A stretch of DNA of 64,000 bases from Aurifilum marmelostoma (taxonomy: Eukaryota; Ascomycota; Sordariomycetes; Diaporthales; Cryphonectriaceae), in contig JAMXSV010000026.1 in the NCBI GenBank assembly GCA_027559495.1, positions 248,001 to 312,000 of the forward strand, written 5' to 3'. Each line of letters starts with the position of its first letter. Positions within the stretch are counted from its first letter, which is position 1. The position numbers were made by a program, and so were the translations under genes. Positions 43,506-53,395 of this stretch are shown one piece after another. The notes under the pieces were generated by a model. That model made no database searches and was not told the DNA's origin. It was given only the letters and a program-made list of their open reading frames with translations.

Positions 43506-44447
43506 GACTTGTGACATACCACGGGTCCGTCAATGCCACGTGCCGGCAGATGGTGTAGTTGTGTGTGCCCATGACTGCTGTCACAGCACCGCACATGTCA
43601 TAATGCCTGGCCCAAGCGTTTGATCACTCGGGTTACCCCGTACAAGAAGCATGACGAAACGAGGAGCGGTGGTACTGGAGGCTCGCGGCGCACAGGGACA
43701 GCTCAAGGGCCCCAAAAGGGGATTGACGGCAGCAAGACGTAAGTGTTTAGCATGCCTTTTCTTTCGGCTTTGTGACCAAGCATGCAATTAGCGATACCCA
43801 GAGGCAACAGAGATTGGTGGCGCGAGGGGACACATGATGATGATGAACCTACTAGCATTGCGATGACACTGGGTAACAACACTGTTTGGTGCGCGATGAG
43901 GATTTTTACCAATTCGATCCCAGAGTAGAGAGAGGGAGCGAGCGAGCGTCACGAGGGGCTAGGTATCGTTCAACAGTTTTCCATTGTCTACTCAAGATTG
44001 TGTATAGTAGTTGATTTGTTACGACTCCTGCCTATTCTTCTCTTTTTTTGCCGTTTCTAAGCCATGGTTCTGTGTGCATAACCGTCTCTTCGGCAGTGCG
44101 AAAGAGAGGGGGAGGGGGGTGGAGGAGAGCAGCTGCTGGGAGCCACGGCTGCTCATCTGATCAAAATCTTTGAATTGGTACCGAAAAGAGAAGAAAGAAG
44201 GGGGGAAAGGGGGGGGTCGATAGACGGGAAACATTGACAGCACCGCCTGCGCCCCGCCCACAGCATAGGTCTGGGCAGACTGAAAACGGGCGGAAAAAGA
44301 ACAAACAAACAGCAATAGAAGCAAGGATATCTCCAGCTGTCTTTTTGCCATTGCATTCTGCTGAACCAGAGCCCTCAAGGCTCGCCCTCAAGGCTCGCTC
44401 ACAATCATATTCATTCATTCATCATCCAAGCATCACGAGGCGCTCCC
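43506..44447. other. Intergenic between convergent GRR1 and SYLF genes
   Basis: 0.9 kb of 3' flanks. It contains a G-rich patch at 44100-44220. No gene supported. Confidence 0.6.
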
Positions 44448-45206
44448 CTAGTCGTCCTCTCTCCTTGTCGCCTGTTTCTCCCCATTCTCTTCATCCAGCC
44501 CAAGGTCACCCGGCGTAGGCCCCGCACCGACCTCCTCCAACAGACCCTCATTCACATCCCGCCGGCCCTCGGCGCTCTTCAACACCTCTATCAGCCGGCG
44601 CGCTCCCTCGGGCCACATGCCCTCTGGACCCTTGGCAGGCACATTGCCCTTCAAGATGTCATCCACCTTGAGCCCCTTGACACCATAAAAGGCTGCATTC
44701 GCATCCGGCCGCGAGATGATGATCGTCCCGTCCGCCTGCACGCCAGCATACAGCCCCCTGCTCTTGACATAGCCCCACACAAGCTTGGAGCTCCTCGCCA
44801 GCGCCGCGTCCACAGCCGCACCGGCCCCGACAGGCCCGGCGACGAGGCCGACCTCCCCGCCCAGGGACAGCCGCGGGCGCGTGAAGGCGTCCACGGCGTC
44901 CTGCGTGCGCAGGACACAGACGCAGTCGTAGATGTCCAGGCCGACCATGAAGCCGGCGCCGAGGGTGTGCACCAGGAACCCCGAGGGCGGGGACCAGGAG
45001 CCGGAGCCGCGGCGGGCGACGAGGACGCCGGAGCCGCTTGCGCCGGAGATGTGGAGGCCTGTGCGGAAGGTGGTGAAGATGGCTAGGCCGGCGGCGGACT
45101 CGATTACTTTTTGGGGGATCTTTACTAGGACTTTGGGTTTTTGTTTGGGGCCGGTGGAGGAGGGGGGTTGGGGGGGGTTGTTGTTGAGGGCTGGCTTGGT
45201 CTGTTT

Positions 45207-45255
<49 letters not shown>

Positions 45256-45781
45256 GTAGAAGCCATCTTCTAGAAAGAGAAGGGGTGTTAGGGATGGCGA
45301 GAGTAAGGTGTGGGGGGCGAGGGGGGAGGGGGTTACACATACTGGCAAAGGACTGAAGAATCCTGGCGGCCTTGTCACATTCGATATCCAGAGTCGAAGG
45401 CCACCAGGCCTCGGAGCCAAGCTTGTTGGTCAGCTTGTTGACGGGCACGCCGACCCTGGTGCTCCACTGGAAGAGACGCTCCCTCATGGAGACCTTGGCA
45501 GCGCCTGCCTGCACCTGTTGGGCGTATTCTGATTGCTGCTGCTGCTGCTGCTGCTGTTGCTGCAGTGGACGAGGTGGTTTTGGCGGGGGGTGCTCATCGT
45601 CGAATGCGGTGGAGGAGGAGGAGGACTCGCCAGCAGGACCCGAGGCGTTAGGACGAGGAGGGAAAGGAGGTGGGGGGTACTGGTGGGCGTATTCTTGGTA
45701 CTGTGATGGTCTGGGGCCCAGACTGGCTGTCTCGGCGTAGTAGTCTGGGTTCTGATGCTCGTGGTCTTGAGGGGCCGACAT
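44448..45781 (-). CDS. SYLF (Ysc84/Lsb-type) domain protein with Thr and Gln repeat tracts and an apparent 1-nt frameshift
   Basis: Exons are 45343-45781 and 44448-45269, with intron gtatgt...ttctag. The start is the ATG at 45781 (MSAPQDHEHQ); the frame upstream has only GTG. The N-terminus is Pro/Tyr-rich with a (CAG/CAA) Gln tract of about 10, then SEAWWPSTLDIECDKAARILQSFA. Splicing gives KDGFY, a motif I recall after SF in fungal SYLF proteins, followed by 16 Thr codons (ACA). The SYLF core VLVKIPQKVIESAAGLAIF, SGSGVLVARRGSGSWSPPSG and AGVQADGTIIISR is in another frame. The summed length is one base too long, and a G8 run (45170-45177) sits at the switch. Corrected length is 419 residues. 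SYLF domains bind phosphoinositides and actin at endocytic sites. No SH3 domain is present, unlike yeast Ysc84. Confidence 0.88.
45207..45255 (-). repeat. (ACA)16 trinucleotide repeat coding a threonine tract
   Basis: On plus this is (TTG)n. In the frame joined by splicing it codes 16 Thr. In the neighbouring frame the same DNA would code poly-Gln. Such repeats are length-polymorphic. Confidence 0.85.
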
Positions 45782-47270
45782 TGTTTCGATTGTCACAGAG
45801 GAGGAAGAGAAAGAGGAGGTGATGGTGGTGGTGTGGAAGATGGTAGGTTAATTGAGTAAAAATAAAGGCGATGAGTACTGTAATATTGTACAACAGTCGA
45901 AATGCGGGAAAATGGTAATGTCTATATATATGATTGTTTTTTTTTTTAAGAAGAAGAAAAGAAGAGTTCATACACTCTTCATGGAAGATCTTGTTTTCGA
46001 ATTAAAAAAAAAACCTTGGAGGGCTGTGTACGTGTGTGTAGGATGACAAGGCCCCTCCACTGCGCCTCTCGGCTTCGACTAGCTAGCAGTGCAGACAGCC
46101 TGCCAGCCAGCTACAGACGGATAGAGGATGTTTTTAAAATTCCGGTCAGAACTGTATGTGAAGGCTGGCCCACGTGGGAGACTGTTGTGGCTGTGAAGCT
46201 TCTTCGCTGCCATTGCAGTCAGTCTATCCGACGCTATAGGTACTGCTACACCAACCAATTACAGACTGAAAAGAGAGACGAGAAGGACGGCCTTGTGATC
46301 GTGATGTCATACGGCAAGGTCTACGTGAAATAGTAGGACAGACCAGATTGAGAGGGGGGGGGGTTGGGTTTCCAGGGACCACTGTTCTCCACTCATACGC
46401 GCAATTAGCAAGACAGCCTCCAACCTTAGAGCCCTCCTAACAGGCATGGGGCTTCTTCGGATTCTGGCGAGGTCACCTATTAGAATGGGGCCAGTCCGAG
46501 AGAGAAGCGGGGAAGCCAGAAACAGAGACGAGAGCCGGGCTGCGTGGTCGCCCTGCATGGCGGACTAGAACGGAGAGAACGAGGACCAAGATCTTGCTTG
46601 TGGCAACGCAATGGGGCTTGTAACCTCGATAAGCGAGACTGCGCCTGCGTACTTGACGACAGATCTGAGTGCGAGGTGGGTCTGGAACGGTGTAAAATGA
46701 TTGGCAACATCGCCAGAAGGTGGCAGGTTGTCTGTATGTGTGTCCTTGCTGTGATTACTGTATATCATATACGGTAGTCTATTGAGGACGGCTGCGATGG
46801 GCAACTCTATTATGAATATACAACATATATTGAGTACAGACTACTCGTTGGCAGATGCACTCTGGGAAAGCCACAATCATAACGCTGTTCTCCCAAGGTT
46901 GGGCTCCCCAGATTCCCACGCCGACAACCCCCTTGCAGAGCCAACCATTGATAAACGCACCCATACCACATCAATTCTGGAGGTCGTCAAGAGCAAGTCA
47001 AGACGGGACAAGAGAATTGAATGGAGATCGAGAAAGAACAAAGGAAAAAGGAAAAAGGGGAAGAGCAAAAGCCTCAATGCAGGGTCCGTCATGCCTCAAA
47101 CTGCAGTAAACGGTTCCTGACGACCGAGTACTTTTCCAACTCTCACCTCGCTGCACTAAAGTCATCATCATCCACAGACATTGGCCACCACTCATCACAA
47201 AAAAGAACACCCACTTTCTTAGTCCTCATAAGAACGCGAGAATCATTCTCCAAAAACACAAAAATAGATG
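45782..47270. other. Intergenic between SYLF gene promoter and tRNA-Met
   Basis: 1.5 kb. It holds an A/T-rich promoter (45830-46015) and a G10 run (46354-46363). No gene supported. Confidence 0.6.
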
Positions 47271-47378
47271 TGTCCGAGGTGAGACTCGAACTCACGACCT
47301 TTGGATTGGTGCTCCCGATGGTTGTGCCACCGAGTCATGCTATGAGACCAACGCTCTAACCAACTGAGCCACTCAGAC
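47271..47378 (-). tRNA. tRNA-Met (CAU), elongator type, with a 34-nt intron
   Basis: The minus strand folds as a cloverleaf: acceptor GTCTGAG/CTCGGAC (one G-U), discriminator A, D stem GCTC/GAGC, anticodon stem TTGGT/TCCAA (four pairs plus the T-T that elongator tRNA-Met often has), loop CTCATA-[intron]-A, variable AGGTC, T arm GTGAG-TTCGAGT-CTCAC. The anticodon is CAT. The intron occupies 47307-47340, directly after position 37, the canonical site. The mature length is 74 without CCA. The G1-C72 pair and normal T-loop argue for elongator rather than initiator tRNA. Confidence 0.93.
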
Positions 47379-47668
47379 ATGTTCTGTGATTGGATGACTG
47401 CCACCGAAAATGCGGCTACTTATTGATTTCCCTCCGTGCATAATGGTTGTCACTCTGCACTTCGCACAACGAAGTTGCCTCCTACAGAGATAGGCTACCC
47501 TTTTTTTTATAGAAAGATTCTTGGAGAGACAGTACTGACAGAGGACTATTACGAATCTGTAATCATATTTCAGAAATTGACAAAGTGATGACCGACCGAT
47601 ATGAGTCTCAGAGAATATATTTTCCTCTACACAAAATAACCTTTCATCCAGAAAAAAAAATTAAATAT
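47379..47668. other. Gap between tRNA-Met and the P-type ATPase 3' end
   Basis: 290 bases. The part next to the tRNA is its 5' flank, with a T-run at 47501-47508. The rest is the 3' flank of the ATPase gene. Nothing else seen. Confidence 0.5.
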
Positions 47669-50600
47669 TCACCACGCCCACTTGGCCATCACACCACGCG
47701 GCCACCTCCTCACACAAAACTTGCGCCCCTCGTCCAGCAACAGGATCCCCAGTCCAAACGCCATCGGCAAGAACCAATACTCCACCGGGACCGCCGCCGT
47801 GTCCAGAACACGCTGCAGCTTGGGGATATAACACCAAAAGAAGACCATGACCAGCGAGAACAGGACCGCGGGGAACAGCCACAGGTTCTGCGTGGCCCTG
47901 TTGCCCAGCGGCGGGTGCTGGAACAGGGACAGCCGTCTCGTCCGCACCGAGAGCAGGTTGAACCACTGCATGACGACCAGCGTGACGAAGTAGATGGAGC
48001 TGGCCACGTTCAGCCTGTCCTGGTAGTACGCCTCGTCGACGCCGGCCGGGATGCTTCCGAACCCAAACCACAGGCTGCTGCCAAAGGGGATCCCGTTGCG
48101 CTCGAGGTACCAGTAGGACATGGCGAAGGAGGCCAGCGTCTCCATGAAGCCTATGAAGCCGTAGGACTGCACGATGAGCTTCCAGTCGACGAGCCTGTCG
48201 ACGCCGATGACACGTGGTGGGCGGAGCAGCACGTCGGCCTCGGGTTTCTCGTACGCCAGGGCGGTGGCGGCCAGGCAGTCGGTGAAGCAGCTGACAACAT
48301 CATACAGAGTCAGCACAAACAAGCACATGCGTTTCTTCTCTTTCATCTTTTTTTTTTTTTTTTCCGTCTTGAGGCCGGCCCAGTCTTACCAGATAACAAT
48401 CATCAAGAAGCTGCTCAAGATCTGCGGCAGCCCAAAGGCCACGCTGGTAAAGACAGGCCAGAACTCCGAGAAGCTCCCGGCGGGCAGCAGATACGCGATC
48501 GTCTTCTTGAGGTTGTCAAACATCATGCGCCCGGACCGCACCGCCTCGACGACACTGCTGAAGCTCTCGAGCAGCACCATGTCCGCCGCCTCCACCGCGA
48601 TGTCGCTGCCCGACCCGACGGCGATGCCCACGTCTGCGGCCCTGAGCGCCGGCGCGTCGTTGACCCCGTCGCCTGTCATGCCGACCACCAGGCCCCGGGC
48701 CTGCAGCTCGCGGACGATGCGGAGCTTCTGCTCGGGTGTCGTGCGGGCAAAGACCACCTCTGTGTAGGCGTGGGCCAGCTGGTCCCACTGGGACTCGTTC
48801 ATGGCCATGAGCTCAGGGCCCGTGAGGACGATCGAGGTTGGCGAGGACGCCACACTATTTGCTGTCTCTGTCGTTGTTGGCGCCCCAGGATTACTGTTCA
48901 GCTCCGAGGGATGGGCCAGAGGGTGTCGGTTGAGGGCTGAGGCATCTCGTATCGAGGCAGCAGGGCTGGTGATGATCCCGCACTCTGTAGCGATGGCCTG
49001 AGCCGTCAGCGCAAAGTCGCCTGTGACCATGAAGATGCGGATCCCAGCGCCTCTTAGGGTCGATATCACCTGTGGGATCTCAGGTCGCGGTGGGTCAGCT
49101 ATGGCCACCAGCCCGACCAGCGTGAGGCCGGATCTGGCCTGCTGGGTCACCTCGGCCTCGAACGTGGAGGACTGCGGCGACGAGGACTTGATGGAACTGC
49201 GCGAGAGGGCCTTGTGGGCTAGGAGGAGCACACGACGACCCTGGGCGGAATATTCTTGTTGCACAGCTTCGATGTCGTTTCTTGTTGTGTCGCTGAGCAT
49301 GTGCGATGCTCCAGTTCTGCCGATGTAGCGAGTACAACGACCGAGAAGCCTGTCAGGGGCTCCCTTGATGGTAAGAAGCCTTTCCATAGTACAATTATGT
49401 GTCAGCAGCAGGAAATTCAATACTAACAGCCAGTCATGGCGATATGGTGAAGTGCAGGTCTCTTACATATCGCCAGGCTCAAACAGAGAACCCGTGTCCA
49501 GGGGAACTGCATCCTGAAGGCCATCAGGGTGCGTCAGGCCCATGACCCTGATCATGAACTTGTTCTTGCTGTTGAAGGCCAGCTCAAACTTTGTCTGCCA
49601 GCACCTCTTCAGCTCCGAGACAGGCCCGAGCGACTCGGCAAAGCGGAGGATGGCAGAGTCAGTGGCATCGCCGTGGATCATGCGCTCAGCGAGCGGCAGC
49701 CTCCGGGTCTGGGCATCGAACTCGGCCGCGTTGCAGAGCCCTGCTATCGTGCGCAGCTGGTCGATGGCGTTGCCGGCGAATCTGCCAGCCGTGTTGCGCT
49801 CTGCGACGAGCATGTCTCGTGCCGCGTCCGCCGTCATCTTTTTCGAGACCGATATAGCAGTCCTTGACCTCCATTTTGTTCTAATAATTATCAAGAGGGA
49901 GATCAAAAAGAGAATTGTTAGTTACATGCTCAAATGGTTACTGTATTTAACAATAAACCATAGACTTGGACGGAATTGAAAAACATACCGCAGTCAGCGT
50001 CCCCGTCTTGTCCGAACATATCACGGATACTGACCCCAGAGTCTCGACCGTCTTCAGAGACTTGCACAGGATCTTGTTCTTGCGCATCATGTTGGCACTG
50101 ATGGTCAGGCTCGCCGTCAGCGCGACAGGGAGGCCCTCGGGAATAAAAGCCACCGCCACTGAGACGCAGTCAACAATCAGCGTCGGGACATTGATCCAGT
50201 CTGGATGCTCTTTTCTCAGCCAGGCGGCCCTGAAAGGAGATATAAACTGTCAGCTTCCTCGACGACAGGATGATCTGACGAGAATATGTACCAAAAAAAC
50301 TCACCACAGTATCAAGACGATAATGATCATGACAACCATAATCGAACATATGATCAGGACAAAATTCAGAACCTCGCGCTCAAGCGTGGTCATGCCCGTC
50401 TTGGGCTCACTCGTCAGCTTGGCTATTCTTCCAAACACGGTGCGGTTCCCCGTGGCAACCACCACGCCGGTGCATGTCCCCGACACGCAGTGTGTTCCCT
50501 GGAGCCCAATGTTCTTGGTCTCGAGGTAGTTCTTGTCTGTTGCGTCGACTGCCGCTGAGAGAGGAATCGATTCTCCTGAGAAGTGTAAAGAGAGCAAAGT

Positions 50601-51730
50601 CAGACACAATGCTTATACCGTGATATGCTAACATCTTGTAGGGGGTTGGTGCTTCCTCAGGGGCACGTGAGAAGACATGAAGCTGTACGTACCAGTAAGA
50701 ATAGACCGATCAAATTTCGCGTCCGACGAGACCAGTGTAAACCTCACATCCGCCGGCAACTTGTTGCCAGGCCTCACCAGCAGGACATCACCAGGCACCA
50801 AATCACTCGCAGACAAGGTCTTCTGCGCGCCGTCCCGCACGACCATGCACTCGTCCGGCAGCATATTCTTGATACTGGCCATGACGCGGCCCGAGGACCA
50901 GTCCTGCCACATGTTGAACCCAGCCTGTATGAAAAACACCGCCACGAGGACGATGGCGAGGGCCAGGTTGGCTTGCGCTGGGGGGTCACCCAGTGGCTTC
51001 CAGGCGATGAAGACGAGGATGGCTGCGACGAGGAGGATGGACCCGAAGCCCTTGAAGAAGTAGCCCATGATGGTCTTGAAGCGGTGGGTCGGTGGAGGAG
51101 AAGGTGCGTTCTTTCCGTAGCGCTGTTGGCGAGTTTTTACTTGTTCTTCGGAGAGGCCGTCTCGGAGGGATGTGTTGAGGCGTTGGACGAGGTCATTGGT
51201 CGTGATTGTATGCCATTCCAGGTCGGCAAGATCTGGTAATCCGTGAGGAATTTAATCGTGTCAGAAATGGGGACAGGAAATTCTCTCTGGTCGAGACTTG
51301 GGAGACCAGATTATTATTACCTGTGACTGCAGCGTTCTTCTTGTCTTTGCTCTTTGCATCGTCAATATCAATCGACCTGCCGACCACTTAGAATGCGAAT
51401 ACTTTTGTTTCCGTGTGATCTGACCTTTAAGACTTACAAGGTCCGATACTGAATAGGCAAAGCAGCCCCAGGCTCTATCGTCATGCTCCCACGGCGACTG
51501 CTCGGGCGCAGTGACACGGAGTCTTCAGAGATCACAGTCGAATGGCGAGCCAGCGGCAAGGTATTATGAGAATTGTTGTGGTGATGGATGCCACTCGAGC
51601 CATGAGCGCCACGGCTGCTCGACGCTCCGCCGCCGCCGCCGCCGCCGCCGCCAGCCTGCTCCTCGTCCAGATCTTTGAAGCGGATGCGGTCTGGGGCGGC
51701 ATTGGTTTGGTCGTCATTTTCGTCGTCCAT
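47669..51730 (-). CDS. P-type cation ATPase of the fungal Na+,K+-ATPase-like (type II) group, with an apparent 1-nt frameshift
   Basis: Eight exons: 51438-51730, 51321-51376, 50693-51232, 50305-50575, 49989-50229, 49467-49880, 48390-49379 and 47669-48290, about 1141 residues. The cytosolic N-terminus has a poly-Gly tract (9). Then come DLADLEWHTITTNDLVQRLN, HRFKTIMGYFFKGFGSILL, the TGES actuator motif (joined across an intron), VAFIPEGLPVALT in M4, the phosphorylation site CSDKTGTLT, the nucleotide site KGAPDRLLGRC, TGDGVNDAPALRAADVGIAV, and six C-terminal helices ending KWAW. Exon 6 (414 nt) is one base too long: NKMEVKDCYIGLEK and MTADAARDMLVAE are in different frames, switching at a T5/A5 run (49839-49843). 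These pumps move Na+ or other cations across the plasma membrane. M4 has PEGLP rather than PEGLL, so ion choice is open. The start could alternatively be the in-frame Met at 51772. Confidence 0.9.
51627..51653 (-). repeat. (GGC)n repeat coding poly-glycine in the ATPase N-terminus
   Basis: Nine Gly codons, GGC on the sense strand, in the disordered N-terminal tail. Confidence 0.8.
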
Positions 51731-53395
51731 TGTGAGATAGGCTTGGTAGGTCTGAGAAACAGTGAAGACCATGTAGTAGAGTGGTCAGGTAATTATATAA
51801 AGAAGGAGGAAAATCACATGTGCAGGAATGTCTAGAGTGAGAGCGCGAGAAGAACCTCAATGGATCATACCAGAGGAGGGATTTATACTCAAGGGCTCAA
51901 ATACGGAATTGATCTTAATTCAGGGAACAATAGGATCAAGAACTAACATCAAACAGGAAAAGAGGACTGGCTGGTCAGGGGCTGGAGTGATACCTCCCCA
52001 TCAAGACACAAGCCCGCAGAAGAATGGTGAAGCAGAGGGATTTCAGATACTAGCAGGCTGAATTATCCCCCTCCTCCAGTATGGTCACATAGCTCATACT
52101 TGCTTCAACAGACCCCGAAGCGGAGCAGGCCATTCAGAAGGGTCCATCCTCGATGGATATTCCGGAATGCAGAAGCACACCCGGGAGGTTAAGGTTGGCG
52201 ATTAGCTCGCCTAACACATCTACGCGGTCCGGAGGCAGTGCAACTGACCACGGAATCATTACAAGACTTGGCAGTGGCAGCGTGTCGGCAAGGGAGAGGG
52301 AGCGTGGCAATTACACACAGTAACGAAGCATCATGGATGGTCCAGATGATTCAGCCAGGAGGAGGTTCGCTTAGCCAGTCTGCAGCGGGCGGACAGAAGT
52401 GACAGTCCGAATCCAGTGTGTAGCTGCGTGACGACGATCCATCTGCACGCCTCCAATAATTCAGAACAAGAGCCATCAAGGTCGCAAGAGTTCAGCCATA
52501 ATACCGCTCAGAACTGTTGCGGCAGACGCGCGCAACAGGCGTGCTCACTCCGTTGATGAAAATCCCTCAACAGGAAAACGCTACGTGAACCCGAAACTGC
52601 GGCCAGACCATCACAGCGGTGAGAGCAGGAGTCAGAATCTAGTCTCGTGGGCAGGCGTGTGCATTGTGCAGAAGGCATCAGAGGTCATAATTCGCTTCAG
52701 GCATCCCGAGGGAATTATTTTCCCACGCCAGGTCACGGTCTTCGAGAAATGCCTCATGCCAAACTCATTTCGGCACAAGACGCCAACAGCGTTTCAGTTT
52801 TCATGTTTTCTTCTTCTTCTTTTATTAATGCAAGTAGGAACATGGTTGAGGAGGCTCGAGAAACAAAGAGTAGAGGCATAACAGGCGGTCAGAAATCGCG
52901 CATAGTCGGGAGATGCGGTCCAGGGTCTCGTTTTGATATCCGGATTCATCATGAACCCGCAGCTCGGATGCACAGCCGCAGTGCAGTACACATGGCCACG
53001 GCCCATTCGTTAGCATGTGATGACGATCATCTTGAATCATATAGGCTGAGAGATGGAGTATCGCTCAAGCTAAGTTTTTGCTTCCGGGTTTCCACTTGGT
53101 ACAGTACGCGAAAAACCCCCGTCATTATCACGGGTTTCCTCAAATGGCAATCCTCCAGAGGCCTCCTGACCCCTTCTCCATCCTCGACCACTTACAATAA
53201 AAATGTAACCAGAGATGATGGCTTTACTACCTCAACCGTCAGCAGTATCATCAGTATGAGCCCTAAGAGGTTGGTCAGATGCCCGTTTATTCGTCGTCTA
53301 TCGCCTGGCCAATGCTATCGCTCCTCTGCAGTGCAAGAAGTTTCCTCATTACCTCGCCCTTCCCGGTCTAAAAAAAAGTTACACACTTGTCTACA
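51731..53395. other. Intergenic between the ATPase promoter and RPT2 3' end
   Basis: 1.7 kb without a supported gene. The long plus-strand frame 52647-53837 runs into the antisense of RPT2 and has no domain. T/C-rich at 52800-52825. Confidence 0.6.

Noticed and set aside
45125..45266. Poly-Gln protein starting at a Met inside the SYLF gene
   Set aside because: The Met at 45266 comes from an out-of-frame reading of the exon 2 start; splicing gives KDGFY and a Thr tract instead.
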